DNA from: Gonocerus acuteangulatus
Lineage: Eukaryota > Arthropoda > Insecta > Hemiptera > Coreidae
NCBI GenBank assembly: GCA_946811695.1
Contig: OX328123.1
Location: forward strand, 43,303,335-43,367,334
DNA length: 64,000 nucleotides
Direction of reading: 5' to 3'
The position numbers and the translations under genes are program-made. Every line of letters starts with the position of its first letter. The first letter of the stretch is position 1. Shown in pieces: positions 1-10,679 of this stretch. The notes below the pieces were generated by a model. The model was not told where the DNA came from, searched no databases, and saw nothing but the letters and a program-made list of their open reading frames with translations.

Positions 1-245
1 AACAAGATAAGAACTACTAGATTTGAACTACAGCTAGTTAAAAAACTTCGGGCTACTCGACTTACTCACGAATGTTTTTTGACTCAACGACATAGACCTA
101 TATGCAATATACGTAATGCAGAACTTACGATCAACAATTTACTGACTGACTGCCAGAGACCAAGCTATTTTAACATCCCAAATGATACGCAGGATTCTGT
201 TCCACAATACAAAAATGATATTTACATAACTTTATGTATTTGCAG

Positions 246-554
246 ATGGACCAAAAGAGAGCTGATGTATATTCAGTTCCCAGGAGATCTGTTTCTCCGA
301 ATGACAAAGGCACTAATGATCCCTCTGTTGATGTCTTCCATGGTTGCTGCTCTAGGCTCTTTGAATCTCTCACTCTCCAAGAACATGGCGATTCGTACAA
401 TAATCCTCTTTGCAATATCTACAGCCTTCGCTGTCACTGAAGGAATGATTTTAGTGAGTGTCATTAAACCAGGAAGGCAGGACATGAATGCTGGACCATC
501 TGGAGTAAGTAGCAGACCATCCACTACTGTTGATACGCTTCTTGATATCATAAG
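246..554 (+). CDS. EAAT-like exon (first in window)
   Basis: Acceptor tttgcag precedes 246 and donor gtaaag follows 554. Base 246 is the third base of a split codon. It encodes [19 protein letters not shown] through SVIKPG and ends in DIIR, the membrane core of TM3-TM4 including [10 protein letters not shown] (family SSLV.ALGSL). An ATG-initiated frame starting at 79 reads through the preceding intron and is not the real start. Confidence 0.88.
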
Positions 555-3500
555 GTAAAGTCAAAGACATTTTATAAAACATTTGTTTTAAACATTATTT
601 GGGACATTAATATGTCAATTTTTATTTATACAGACAAACAAAATTCATACAATGTTTCGTTGTGGTACATGGGCGTTTATACGAAATAATTTTGGGGGGG
701 GGGGGGGGGCTGGGAGCATTTGGGGGATGGAATACTAACAATCCAGAACTTAGAATAATTTGCCAACTAAAACCCCAAAACAATTATTTTTTCTGAACTA
801 ATATTTTTCTGAAGTAATCTTATTTAATTTATTTTTAAGACATTTATACCGATAAAATAAAAAAAATTCAGGGGGTTCCAGCCCCCTCCCCCATATAGGC
901 CCATGTTGAGGTCTTGGAGAACAACTCATTTCCTTGATGGATCATGGTGATAACAACACCACTCTGCCATCTTATCTATCTCACCAATCCTTTCCTGATC
1001 GAATACCCTCTCCTAGCTCTGATCGGTTGAACCTCCTTTCTTGTCGGCCACCACAAGCAGATTTAGGCATGACATCAAGTAGTTGCAGGTTGCCTTTTTA
1101 TTCAAATATAGCTCAAGGAGAAACTAATATCCAATGACTTGACTATAGGAATCCTTCGCAAACAGTATAACACTTGTCGATTCCAAAAAGATATCTTAGC
1201 AAAGAAGTTATGATTATTGATAAATAGCTGAAACCTTACAACGATATAAAGCATTAATGAGATGAAGATATTTAGCCGTTGAGATGATAAGAAGTCAACG
1301 AATGGTTGGGATGCAGCTAAGAAAAAACATCAGATTTTGACAAAAGAGCTTACGGAACACAGTAGAGTAAATGGGGGAAGGAGGCTGTGAGTGCTAAGGC
1401 GTATGCACTCCATGCCACTAAGGTCATGGGTTCGATTCCCACTAAGGGTGATGGCTTTTCTCCAGAAAAAAGAAAAGGCATCAATCATCCCTATCCTGGC
1501 TAGAAAAGGGTGATAACCCATAGATAATCCCTCCTAAAATTTGTTGTCGATGAGGTTTCACTCATTAAAGAATTTTTGAACAATTTATTAAAATTGCCAT
1601 CAAACCTACCTAGTAGATACCGGAAATAAAAAATGGCAAATTTTTGTTTTTTCGCCACAAAACTTGGCATATAGCATTCCCCAAGCAAACGATTGACCAA
1701 GTTTGTGAACCAGCGAAATCGGTTCATCTGGAGGGGAGATGAACTAAAGTAGGAAGGACTATTCAAAATTTATAAGTAAAATAAAGCATTACCAGTGAGT
1801 TAATCTAATTTAATATTTTGTGTGATACTATTTCAGGAACCTCAGTCCGCCAAATATAGTGGAAAGTTGCATTGCTCAGGTATAGCAAACTTTAATTATT
1901 ATGTTACACTAAATTAATTTAATTTAAAATTTAATTATTAACTGTTATTAATATAACTAAGCAAATATTGATTATGAAATTGTTCTTGTTTAAATAACAA
2001 TAAACCATAATTTAGTTTAGGACCATACTGATTCCACCTTCACCTCCCGAGAATTTCACAGGAAATTGGACAACACCAGGTATGCATTCTTCATTATTCG
2101 GTTGTTTTAAAATAAATAAATAAAAATACTACTAATACTTTTTTATATTGAACAAACAAAAAATGATGAGGTCATTTTTTGTTATGAATCAACGTTCTTT
2201 ATTTACTTTCAGATATAAAAGAATGGAAAGTATCAGGTGAATATACATCAGGAACAAATTTACTTGGCATAATCACTTTCTCAATATTCCACGGGTTTGC
2301 AATTGGAGCCTTGGGAGTAAGTTCGAAACCACTTCTGGACTTATACACTTCACTTATAGCAACTGTGATGCTTGTGACACAATGGATTTTATGGTAACTA
2401 TTTATTCAATGAAAATTCTAAAGTAAATACCCAAACAGAAAATTAGTATTGAAAAATAGTTGTATCATTTTTTTCGCTAAATGTTTACAGATATCGCTTT
2501 AAAAATTGTTTTATTCGTTTTACTACATCAGGGAACCTATAAAACGAGTGTAAGTGTTAAGATTTTTTCCCCTCATACCAGTCGTAATTTCTGTTGTATT
2601 GTAACGAAAAGTGATATACGTAGTAGTGGGTATCTAATAAGAAAAAAGTGTTGTAAAAATGACATAATTCAGTCTATCGGAAGGGGGGAGGGGGGGGGGT
2701 ACTTTGTACTATGCTTACTTCTCCAGCCAAAAGCTCCCACTAGGGGAGAGAGTTGTTGAGTTCTGATTTCTACCAATAGGGGGCACTGCATCTCCTTCCT
2801 GCACTATCACTGTATACTGTTCCTTTTATTATTCACCAAGAACAATAGATGAAAATGTGAAGTATTTGTATATTCATTAACTAGAGCAGTACTCCACCTA
2901 CACAAAACTCTGGAAGAAAATAATTGAAACAGTTGCTCATTACAAATGTAGAACTATTCATGTTTTTATTTTATTTATATATGTTATTATAAGCAAATTA
3001 TTTAGGAATGCACTCGACACCTCCCAAATTCTGAGGAAAATGCTTAGTTAAGCAGCTCCTGCGAGATGTACTTTATATTTGTGTGTTCGCTCTTAGACAA
3101 ATATATGAGCATATATAAGGAATATAGGTTTGTACCAATTTCACTACACTGTACTAATGTGACCCCATTTTAAGGTAATATCTTAATAAATAATGTTGAA
3201 AATTTCAGGTTATCGCCTATGGGAATCTTCTTCTTGATTGTAGTAAAGATAGCCGAAACAGAATCTTTTGCTGTTGTGGTCGGACAACTGGGAATGTTTT
3301 GCCTCACTGTTATAGTAGCACTATTAATCCATGCCTTTGTTACAGTGCCAACTATTTACATGATATGTACAAGAAAATTACCTTTTGCTATTGTGACTGG
3401 CATGGGTCAAGCTATTGCTACAGCCTTTGCTACTGCATCAAGGTAAATCAAACAAAAGTTTTTAGTTCATACAAAAGTCCTTGGGACGGTGAAAGGGTAT

Positions 3501-6500
3501 TTAAGCTATTGCAAAAGTCAACTTGTAGTCCAGAATTATTTATTTTATCAATTCTTATGTGAACAAAAAGTGACAATAATATCCATGTGAAAGGAACCTA
3601 GTTGTATGCTTCTGTGATATTCCTTAGAATATTTAGTAAAATCCACAGAAGCGGTTTTGAAAAAATATTGTTTGAATTTTCAATACTTTTCATGGTGGTT
3701 TTGAAAAAAACAAACTTAAGGTTTAGATCAATTTATGGAATATTGTAAGATAAAATTCCAATTTAATAATTATTTTTATTTTTATTTTGTGTGTAGGAAG
3801 CACATAAACATCTGCCACGACTTTACTTATTGAAATTCAGTCTCCTCTCAATTTTTGCCCCTTCGAAACTCTTCTTTCTGATCCTTCAATTTTTCGAATC
3901 AGTTCCCTCATGATTCTGTGCTAAATTGTGGAGCACAGATTAGTCTTAACCCATGTTTCAGTACAAGGGGTAAATTCAACGGCGCTCCTAATCTTAAGGT
4001 TGAACAGATTCTCAATAGAATTCTCATTAATATACAGTGATGTACTTGATGTTCAGGAAGACTGGAAACCTGTGGGTAACCCGGCAATAATGGCCTAGAT
4101 GCACAAGCGCCATAAAAGATAGCAATTATATTTTAGGTTTGGAAAGTTAAAAAACAATTAATTCTCAAAAAGTCCTTGGTTTGCTGGAAGGAAAAGTTTT
4201 TATGGGGATGTAATCACTTAGGGCTGCCAGCTATATTCCCTCTGCCTCAAGTTTTCCGGCGTAAATTCTTGTTTTGTTTTTAGATAGTTTCATAATACAA
4301 CAAGACGGAAACTTACAACGCTCAGCCTCATGTCTCTAAATCTATTGATCGGACAACCATATACATTATGTGTGGTAATATGTAGTACCTTTTCAGGGGA
4401 CCAATTCATTATGTAATCAGATATTTTCAACCCCAACTGAAAAGGAGAGCTGCCGAAATGATTATATACATAAATCTTAAAAAGAAAAGGCATCAGCCCT
4501 ATCCTGGCTAGAAAAGAGTGGTAACCTATAGATAACCCGTCCCAAAATTCTTAGTTAATAATAATGGACACTAAAATTGAAATAAATAAAAGTTATTGTA
4601 ACATATGATTACATATTAGTTTAAAGAAATTGGTTTGGAGGGCGTGAAACTGCATTTTTACCATAATTTAAAAAAAGTGTCCTGGCCCTGATGGTATGAG
4701 AAATGAATTTCTGCTAGGAGAGCCACTAGCCAGGGAAATAACAACATTATTCAACCTCGTAATAGACAGGGAAGAAATACCTCAACAGTGGAAATTGGCA
4801 AAAATGATCATTCTATTTAAAAAAGGAAACAGGAAATCGATGGATAACTATCGACCAATCTCATTGTGTTCAGTAATGGCAAAACTATTTGCATCAATCA
4901 TCAAGGAGTGGTTAACACAAGTGCTAATGGAGAATGCGAGTGAAGAACAAGCAGGTTTTAGAAAAGGATTATCAGTAATGGACTTCAAACTATAAACCAA
5001 TTAATAGAAAAGGCAAAAGAATACAAATTTCCAATATACCTGTGTTTTCTTGATTTCAGGAAAGCATTTGACTCAATCTCTCATTCAAGCATATTTAGGG
5101 CTCTTAAAAAAATAGGAATCCAAAGCAAATATGACAGGATTATAAAAGAATTATACAAGGAAATGGCAGCATCTATAGCAACCGAAAGGAAAGGAAAAGA
5201 GTTCCCTGTGAAAAAAGGAGTGAGACAAGGAGATCCACTCTCTCCAGTTTTGTTTATTCTGGTTCTAGAGCTTATTTTCTGGAAGCTGGAATGGGAAGGT
5301 AAAGGAATTAGTGTGAATGAAAGATGGCTTAATAACCTTCGTTTTGCCGATGATATAGTAATAGTTGCAAAGAATATCAAGGAAATGACCGCTATGTTAA
5401 CAGAACTTATTACACACAGTCGAAAAATAGGCCTTAATCCCAACTACAATAAAACAAAGTTAATGACCAATAGCGAAGAAATAAAATTAGAAATTAACAA
5501 CAATTCCATAGAATACTCAAATGAGCATAATTACCTGGGACAACTAATTTCATTTACTGGCAGAACCAACAAAGAAATTGAAAGAAGAATATCACAGTGC
5601 TGGAGAAAATACTGGTCTTTAAGAAACATTTTGAAGGCGAATATAGGAATAGAATTGAAAAAACAAGTAATTGAATCTTGCATCCTTCCTGTAATTTCCT
5701 ATGGAAGCCAAACATGGTCCCTCAAAAAATACCAGGAGAACAAAATCAGGGTTTGGCAAAATTCATTAGAAAGAATTAATATCAGAAGAAGAGATAGATT
5801 TTAAGTTTATTTTATGCTTCTGAAGAAGCCTCAGTTTTAATAAACTGTCTAACTACTAAAACTTGTTTAATGAATTATCGTTTATCTATATTATAGATAA
5901 AATACCTTACAAAATAGGTGTGGGACATGTAACAAAATAAAGTATTTTATTAGAAGAATATGTTGTTTTTTTTTTCATTTTTCTTTATTTTCTTGTAGTG
6001 CTGCTTCATTGCCGATAGCCCTAAACTGTTTGGAAGAAAATATGAAAATTGATCCAAGAGTATCGAGATTTGTTTTGCCACTTGGAACTACACTCAACAA
6101 GGTTGCCACTTGCCTTTATTTAGTGATGGCAGTCGTTTTCTTTGCTCAAATAAGGCAGATATCCCTGTCCATAGGCCAGCTTGTTGCAGTTGGGTATGGA
6201 TCTTAAAGTTTTTGTATGGGATACTTCTTAAATATTTATAAAAATTACTGTGTGAATCTATTAAATGTATAAAAGTAAAAAAAAAAAAAAAATTTAATCA
6301 GTAGTGCCTATGATGCAGTAAAAGTGTAGTGTCTATTTAGTGCAGTGCGGTACGTGTTTGTTTTCAAGGCCTTGGCTTAGCGGTGTGAGCTTACTATGTC
6401 AGACTCACACAAAGAAGACCTTGTTAACTATTATCAATACCGAAGACAGCGGAGAGCACAGAGAGAGGATTGGGTTGACCCTTATTTCAGCAAGATTGTG

Positions 6501-9500
6501 AACTCTAGTATATTTATAGCAGCTAGAGAGCTGTGTCAGTTGGATAGAATGTTTAAATCTTTTTACAGAATGACAAAAGTCTCCTTTTTGGAACTTACAA
6601 AACTGGTTGGTCCTCCTTTGGAGAAGAGCTTCACATTGAGTTATTGACCACTCATGTTGATAATACTATGCTGCTGTTAAAACACCGGCTAAATACCACT
6701 TGGTCTCGTACAACGCAACTGCAACTGCAGTCCCACAGCTGTATGTGACTGGTTTCAGACTGGTTTGAGATTGTCAAAAACCGTGGTGCCCCTCCCCATT
6801 CAAATACATTGCCGAGATCACAAAACAGATACACCTGCAACTGGTTAGCAATGGGAGTTGCAGAACAGTAACAGTTGCCCATGTACACTGGGCTTTATTT
6901 AGCTATTTGAAATTATATAACTTTTTATAATCTCTAGCATAAGACATTTTTCCGTTTCTTGAAGAATTTCAACTTTTTGAGTCTGATTAAGTTGTGAGTT
7001 TAACCCAATTTTTGGAGTTAAACCATTATTTTTCCCAGTGAGCAATGTTTATACTGTATTTGTTATAATTATATTATATGGTTATACTTTAGCCAAGAAT
7101 GGATGAATGCTTCTTTTTTTAATAAAAAGTCTAAAGAACTTCTTAGCTGCTTTCAATTAAAGATTTTCTTTCAAATTTTGTAATCTAGGCGCACGGTAGT
7201 GCGCCAGGCCAAGTTCCGGCCTAAGTATATTACAGGAGGTCTTAGAGCCGATTTTGACCCTCTCATAACTTTCAACCAGGTAAAGATAAAGTTATGAAAT
7301 TTTACACAGGCATTATACTACTAGATGTGAGGAAAACTGGAAATTTTCATAATTCTACATCAAATAGTTTTTGAGATATAAGCGATCGAAAATCGGGATT
7401 TATAGGACTCACTCACTCACTCATCAAAATTATTAGGCACTTCCCATGGTGCTAGAGACTTGAAATTTTGCATGATGATAGATATGAAGGTGTTGCTTCC
7501 GGGGCGGGGTGTGCCAGTTTTGTACTTCCTTCGGAACCCCGTCATTCCGTCCGAAACCCATGATGTGGGGTATCAAATGAATCCTCTCGGTATGAAGAAC
7601 CTATATTTGATGTTTTAAGAAACAATTAGACGCATATAGGCTCGGTCAAAATCTTATACCAGCTGTCTGTCTGTCTGTTTGTTCTTTATACAAATACACA
7701 CCGTTTGACCGATTTTGACAAAATTTGAATCAAATGTCTGTCTTGATCCGGGGAGTGTCATAGGCTAGTTCAAAATTGTCTATCAGCTGTTTGCCTAACT
7801 GTTTATTCCTTATACGAATCCACACGATTTGACCGATTTTGACCGAACATGTTACATAGGTAGGTCTTTATCCGGGTAGTGTCATAGGCTAGGTCAAAAT
7901 CGTCTATCAGCTGTCTGTCTGCATGTTTGTTCCTTATACAAATTCACTCCGTTTGACCGATTTTGACCAAACTTGGCACACAGGTAGGCCTTGGTCCAGG
8001 GAATGCACTAGGCTAGGTTAAAAAGGTCTTTCAGTTGTCTGTCTGTATGTTTGTTCTTTATAAAAATTCACACCATTTGGCCTATTTTGACCAAACTTGG
8101 CACGCAGGTAGGTCTTGATACGGGAGTGTGTATTACCTATGACGTTTTGTACTTCGGAAAGCCATCATTCCTTCTAAAACCCATCGTGTGGGGTATCAAA
8201 TGAATCGTCTTGGTAAGGACAACCTATATTTGATGTATTAAGAAACATTTTGACGCATCTTAACAACAACAGTTGTGACTTCATTCTTAAATGTATTAAA
8301 TAAAGTCGTTAACTGCATAATATACTTGAAAGCAGATACTAAGTTTTTCAAAGTCAAGCCATCTAAATTACAAAGTTTAGGATCACAAACCCAAAATGTA
8401 TCGTCTTTGTTCTTATCTTTTGCTTGAAGGCCTTCTACACTTTCCCTATTGTGATCTTTATCCTCGGGATAAGGTTCCTGTGTTTTACAGTGTAATAGTT
8501 TAGTTAAGAGAGCATCAATTTGTCCTCTAGAGTAATATCATCTGGAAGAGCTTCTAACTTTTGCAGTCTAGTGATTAGATGTATGTAGGTTGATTATTGG
8601 TATCAAATATCAAGCAGTAAGGAGAACTTTATGCAGAATCCAATGACCCTGGTTTTATATGAAGTATAAAAGCCAGTAGTTATGCGGCAACTAAATTTTA
8701 ATTAATACTTAGAAAAAAGTAATGAGATCCCAAAAAAAACATAAATGTGAAATAGAGGCCAAGTTCCTCCCCCCACAAACACTCCCTTCTCAAAAAATAT
8801 CCCCTCCTAAAACCCCCCAAATATGCCTTACCATCCTACACTCCAAAAAAGTAGTATGAGTTAGTGTATTATGTGCAGAATATTTTCAACCAAAAATATT
8901 TGCCAATACAAGAGGTGATACAAGAAAGAAATATTTTTGGTTGAAAATATGCTGCACATAATACACTAACTTATACTACTTTTTTGGAGTGTAGGATGGT
9001 AAGGCGTTTTTGGGGGGTTTTAGGAGGGTTTGGGCGTTTTTGGGGGGAAGGGAGTGTTTGTGGGGAGGAACTTGGCCTCTATTTCACATTTATGTTTTTT
9101 TTTGGGATATATATTTTATCCATATTTTAATTATTATTATTTTGCTCTGTCCTCAGAATATCTGCTGTACTGGCTAGTATTGGAGCCGCAGCCATCCCTC
9201 AGTCAGGCCTTGTTGCTATGGTGATGGTCCTGGATACTATTGGTCTACCTCCTGAAGATGTGTCTATAATTGTGGCTGTTGATTGGTTCTTGTGAGTTTT
9301 ACTATTTTGTATTTTTTTCTATGAAATAATTATACGAGTTATAAATAAGTATTGACTTGCATTTGTTTTCATAACATTGTGCATTGGGATCTCCAATCAA
9401 GACCATCAATTATCTATTTAGTAATATAAGAACTTCTTCATTCTGGCTACATTTAATTTTAAACATGACAAAGGGAGGATATTTTATTTTAGTTACAAAA

Positions 9501-10388
9501 TTGTCATTTCGCTGTCTTTTGTAACTTAGTGAGACATTAATTGGGTTTTTGGAGATGGGAGTTTATCGAGAAAATAATTATCACCATAGAAAGTTGTGGT
9601 GATGTATTATATTTTTTATTTACAGTAATGGACTATAATCAACTTGTATAAGAATATCTTCCTAGGCAAATCTTCAATTTGGCATTCTCGTTTGACTTCA
9701 AAGCAAAATGCACGGTGTAAGCATTCAAAATTTGTGATCAAATAAAATATTTCAATTCAAATGTTCTTTTTCGCCAATAAACGTTCAATACAACATTATT
9801 GCGTCTTGTGAAAGTTCATTGCTCCCTACAAAAAATCACATTACTCACTGTTCACGAAGAAAAGATTCACATTCAATACTATTCACAATTAAAGGTCTCC
9901 AAGTGCAACTGGTGTAAGATTCAACTAAATGGGAAAAAACCTAACATGCACTACTTCATTTGTAATGGTTCTTTTATTACACCATTCTCCTTAATGACAC
10001 TAAGAAAATATATTCTGTAATATTAATTAAAATGATATGATTAAAACCATTTAGCTTAAGGTTCCTTGCAATGGTAGAACACTGGACTCATATACTGGAG
10101 GACCTGAGTTCAAATCCCGAGCAAGCACTAATGATTTTTATCTTCTAGTTTCTTTGTTCATGGGTTGAGTTCGGTCTCCCTGACCTTCCCTAGGCCAACC
10201 CAGCCTTTAATTAATTTATTAATGGGTACCTTTGTGCTAATGACCCTAGCAGTCCAAGCAGCAAAGAAGAAAATCAGGCGGTCAGAGCATAGTATTGACC
10301 ACTCTATCTCCCTAGTGTGCCGTATGGTCATCAATCAGATACATCTATGGTATCTGCCCCTCAGGGCCCTCATGCCCTGTTACGGGAC

Positions 10389-10423
<35 letters not shown>

Positions 10424-10679
10424 TAAAACAATTGAATAAATAGATAATCTTTAATTTAATATTTTAATATATTTTTTTAAATATTATTACAATTTTTTAA
10501 ATGCATTTTGATGATATCAGTTTGAAAAGAAAGTTTTTTTTTTGCTCATTTTCAGAGACCGATGCAGAACAACAGTAAATGTGATATGCCACGGAATAGG
10601 TTCAGGAATTATTGAACATCTGTGCAAGGAGGAATTGGAGAAAATGGATAAGGAAGGAATCAAATCCACTTCTCAATAA
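246..10679 (+). CDS. SLC1/EAAT-like excitatory amino acid transporter, 3' eight exons
   Basis: Family role: SLC1 proteins are trimeric plasma-membrane carriers that move acidic or neutral amino acids with sodium. Exons 246-554, 1837-1879, 2016-2079, 2213-2393, 3209-3442, 5999-6193, 9157-9291 and 10556-10679 have GT-AG borders and compatible phases, and join into 427 codons plus TAA. Seen in order: [19 protein letters not shown] (TM3-4 region), an extracellular loop with NFT and NWT glycosylation-type sites, [15 protein letters not shown] (HP2), and [13 protein letters not shown] (TM8, with the substrate-binding D and R of the family). The N-terminus (TM1-2) lies left of the window. Odd: the NMDGT motif reads NKVAT, and the TM8 sodium-site aspartate is H. 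It could be a functional divergent paralog with altered ion coupling; the intact frame argues against a pseudogene. Family assignment is firm, substrate unknown. Confidence 0.9.
668..905. mobile_element. G-tract MITE (CATGGGC family)
   Basis: Bounded by catgggcg and its inverse cccatg. It has a G-run (about 16) near the left end and CCCCCTCCCCC near the right, around a conserved core containing atactaacaatccagaactt. Related units lie at 12394-12835, at the right end of 32116-33492, and at 41606-41862. Non-coding. Confidence 0.65.
914..1377. other. Transporter intron sequence, nothing recognised
   Basis: Only a chance 67-codon frame with no recognisable motif. No RNA gene or repeat of the other families is visible. 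Confidence 0.5.
1378..1545 (+). mobile_element. tRNA-derived SINE, family 1
   Basis: A tRNA-like head carries a perfect B box (gggttcgattccc, about 1428-1440) and a degenerate A box (gtgctaaggcgtatgcac). The body contains agaaaaggcatcaatc and cctatcctggctagaaaa. The same body recurs at 4480-4590 and 50926-51150, supporting a SINE rather than a real tRNA gene. The cloverleaf is not intact. Confidence 0.75.
1546..1745 (+). repeat. TA-array repeat family, 5' part
   Basis: Similar to 61670-61965: both contain a (g/c)aatttttgaa segment, cctacctagtaga.accg, ttttgttttttcg.cac.aaacttgg and atatagcatt. This copy lacks the TA array seen in the full copies. Confidence 0.6.
1837..1879 (+). CDS. EAAT-like 43-nt microexon
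   Basis: Acceptor atttcag, donor gtatag. It completes the R codon of the previous exon and adds [14 protein letters not shown], matching the family segment (R.)PPN.VE.C..Q that precedes the extracellular loop. It is very short and easy for gene finders to miss. Confidence 0.85.
2016..2079 (+). CDS. EAAT-like 64-nt exon, extracellular loop
   Basis: The phase of the neighbours selects the acceptor ataatttag ending at 2015 rather than the tag five bases later. It encodes [23 protein letters not shown] matches the family (Y/F)RT after C..Q. NFT and NWT are potential N-glycosylation sites in the loop before TM5. Donor gtatgc. Confidence 0.82.
2213..2393 (+). CDS. EAAT-like exon, TM5-TM6 region
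   Basis: Acceptor tttcag, donor gtaact. It encodes [19 protein letters not shown] then [15 protein letters not shown] and a stretch ending TQWILW. GTN.LG and the terminal W (family WYSPVG) match. A gtaagt inside the exon at 2317 resembles a donor, but the frame and homology continue past it. Confidence 0.85.
2565..3090 (+). repeat. TA-array repeat family, 3' part
   Basis: Matches 62320-62797: it shares gtcgtaatttctg.tgtattg, a G-tract, aactctggaag, ttactcattacaaatgta, aaattctgagg and agcagctcctgcg. It lies in the transporter intron upstream of exon 3209-3442. Confidence 0.65.
3209..3442 (+). CDS. EAAT-like exon, TM6-TM7 and HP1 start
   Basis: Acceptor atttcag, donor gtaaat. It encodes (W)[37 protein letters not shown] and [20 protein letters not shown]. 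These match family WYSPVGI.FL, LTVI.GL.IH and TRKNPF...GM.QA. It ends inside the serine-rich HP1 loop. Confidence 0.9.
3443..4479. other. Transporter intron, nothing recognised
   Basis: AT-rich sequence without a long frame, tRNA-like head or clear inverted repeat. Confidence 0.4.
4480..4590 (+). mobile_element. SINE family 1, 3' part only
   Basis: Contains aaaaggcatcagcc, ctatcctggctagaaaa, tagataacccgtcc and ttcttagttaataataatgg, matching the body and tail of the SINE at 50926-51150. No tRNA head is present. Confidence 0.65.
4681..5804 (+). pseudogene. Non-LTR retrotransposon reverse transcriptase, RTE-like, frameshifted
   Basis: RT copies element RNA into DNA at the target site. Frame 1 (4681-4995) reads [28 protein letters not shown] and EEQAGFRKG. 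Near 4975-4980 the frame shifts, and 4980-5804 reads [39 protein letters not shown] and [11 protein letters not shown] (catalytic F-A-D-D), then the thumb-like [13 protein letters not shown] and a stop. [18 protein letters not shown] is typical of the RTE clade. No endonuclease lies upstream and the C-terminus is short, so this is a 5'-truncated, dead copy inside the transporter intron. Confidence 0.88.
5999..6193 (+). CDS. EAAT-like exon, HP1-TM7 with altered NMDGT motif
   Basis: Acceptor cttgtag, donor gtatgg. It encodes [35 protein letters not shown] and [19 protein letters not shown]. It aligns to family SSATLPVT.KCLEEN and RFVLPVGATINMDGTALYE. At the NMDGT position it reads NKVAT, so the D that coordinates sodium is V. 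The serine-rich tip of HP1 is also weakened to SSAAS. Confidence 0.9.
6396..6647 (+). pseudogene. PIF/Harbinger transposase-like N-terminal fragment
   Basis: An 83-codon frame reads [37 protein letters not shown] and [11 protein letters not shown]. Family HARBI1-type transposases have a W..P...R...G....L..EL..D...F..YFRM....F..LL..I.P.. pattern at this place. No DDE domain follows and TIRs were not found, so this is a remnant or the coding relic of a non-autonomous unit of about 6300-6890. It could be chance similarity; the pattern, not exact motifs, is the evidence. Confidence 0.5.
7187..8640 (-). mobile_element. Helitron-like element, truncated copy
   Basis: On the minus strand the end reads GGCGCAC-TACC-GTGCGCC, a perfect 7-bp hairpin, immediately followed by TAG so that CTAG terminates the unit, as in Helitron 3' ends. 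Upstream are a (gagt)n stretch, a minisatellite and coding-like sequence reading [18 protein letters not shown] and [20 protein letters not shown]. The same unit, in plus orientation and interrupted by insertions, is at 29580-34451. The hairpin sits closer to CTAG than in classic Helitrons, so the class is not certain. Confidence 0.5.
7655..8130 (-). repeat. Minisatellite of about 120 bp inside the Helitron-like element
   Basis: Four diverged units each contain agctgtctgtctg, tttgttc(c)ttata, the segment (c)gtttgaccgattttgacc and a ggtaggtcttg segment. Inverted counterparts lie at 33493-33960. Confidence 0.75.
8733..9108. mobile_element. Foldback MITE with arms of about 170 bp
   Basis: Sequence from acataaatgtgaaatagagg to the centre at about 8905-8930 is repeated inverted up to about 9108. 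Each arm contains aagttcctcccccc, actccaaaaaagtagtat and ttcaaccaaaaatattt. Only about 25 bases separate the arms. A single arm of the same family occurs at 29440-29600. Located just upstream of transporter exon 9157-9291. Confidence 0.8.
9157..9291 (+). CDS. EAAT-like exon, HP2 and start of TM8
   Basis: Acceptor tcctcag, donor gtgagt. It encodes [20 protein letters not shown] then [20 protein letters not shown] and [17 protein letters not shown] is the HP2 gate signature (family SIGAAGIPQAGL). Confidence 0.9.
10057..10422 (+). mobile_element. tRNA-derived SINE, family 2, with T-tail
   Basis: Head ccttgcaatggtagaac (A-box-like) and gagttcaaatcccg (B box); the body contains ctaggccaacccagcc, aaaatcaggcggtcagagca and tgccctgttacgggactga; it ends in T of about 32. 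Related pieces: 16640-16812, 24335-24535, 25000-25122 and 36225-36505 (minus). Confidence 0.75.
10556..10679 (+). CDS. EAAT-like terminal exon, TM8 and C-tail
   Basis: Acceptor attttcag. It encodes [31 protein letters not shown] and a short tail ending STSQ then TAA at 10677-10679. The family TM8 is DR.RT.VNV.GD..G.GIVE; here the D after the G is H. AATAAA at 10675-10680 overlaps the stop; whether it serves as the poly(A) signal cannot be told. Confidence 0.88.

Noticed and set aside
79..245. ATG-initiated extension of the first transporter exon to position 79
   Set aside because: The sequence before 246 is intron-like (tttgcag acceptor at 245) and its translation does not resemble SLC1 TM1-2.
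1378..1450. Functional tRNA gene
   Set aside because: The B box is perfect but the acceptor stem does not pair, and the same body follows other copies, so it is a SINE head.
2317..2322. gtaagt as the donor of the transporter exon starting at 2213
   Set aside because: The frame and family-like hydrophobic sequence continue to TQWILW at 2393, and only that end has the phase that joins exon 3209-3442.
5800..5870. Hammerhead motif after the RTE-like frame (ctgaagaagcctcag)
   Set aside because: CUGAAGA is present but no GAAA or closing stem follows.
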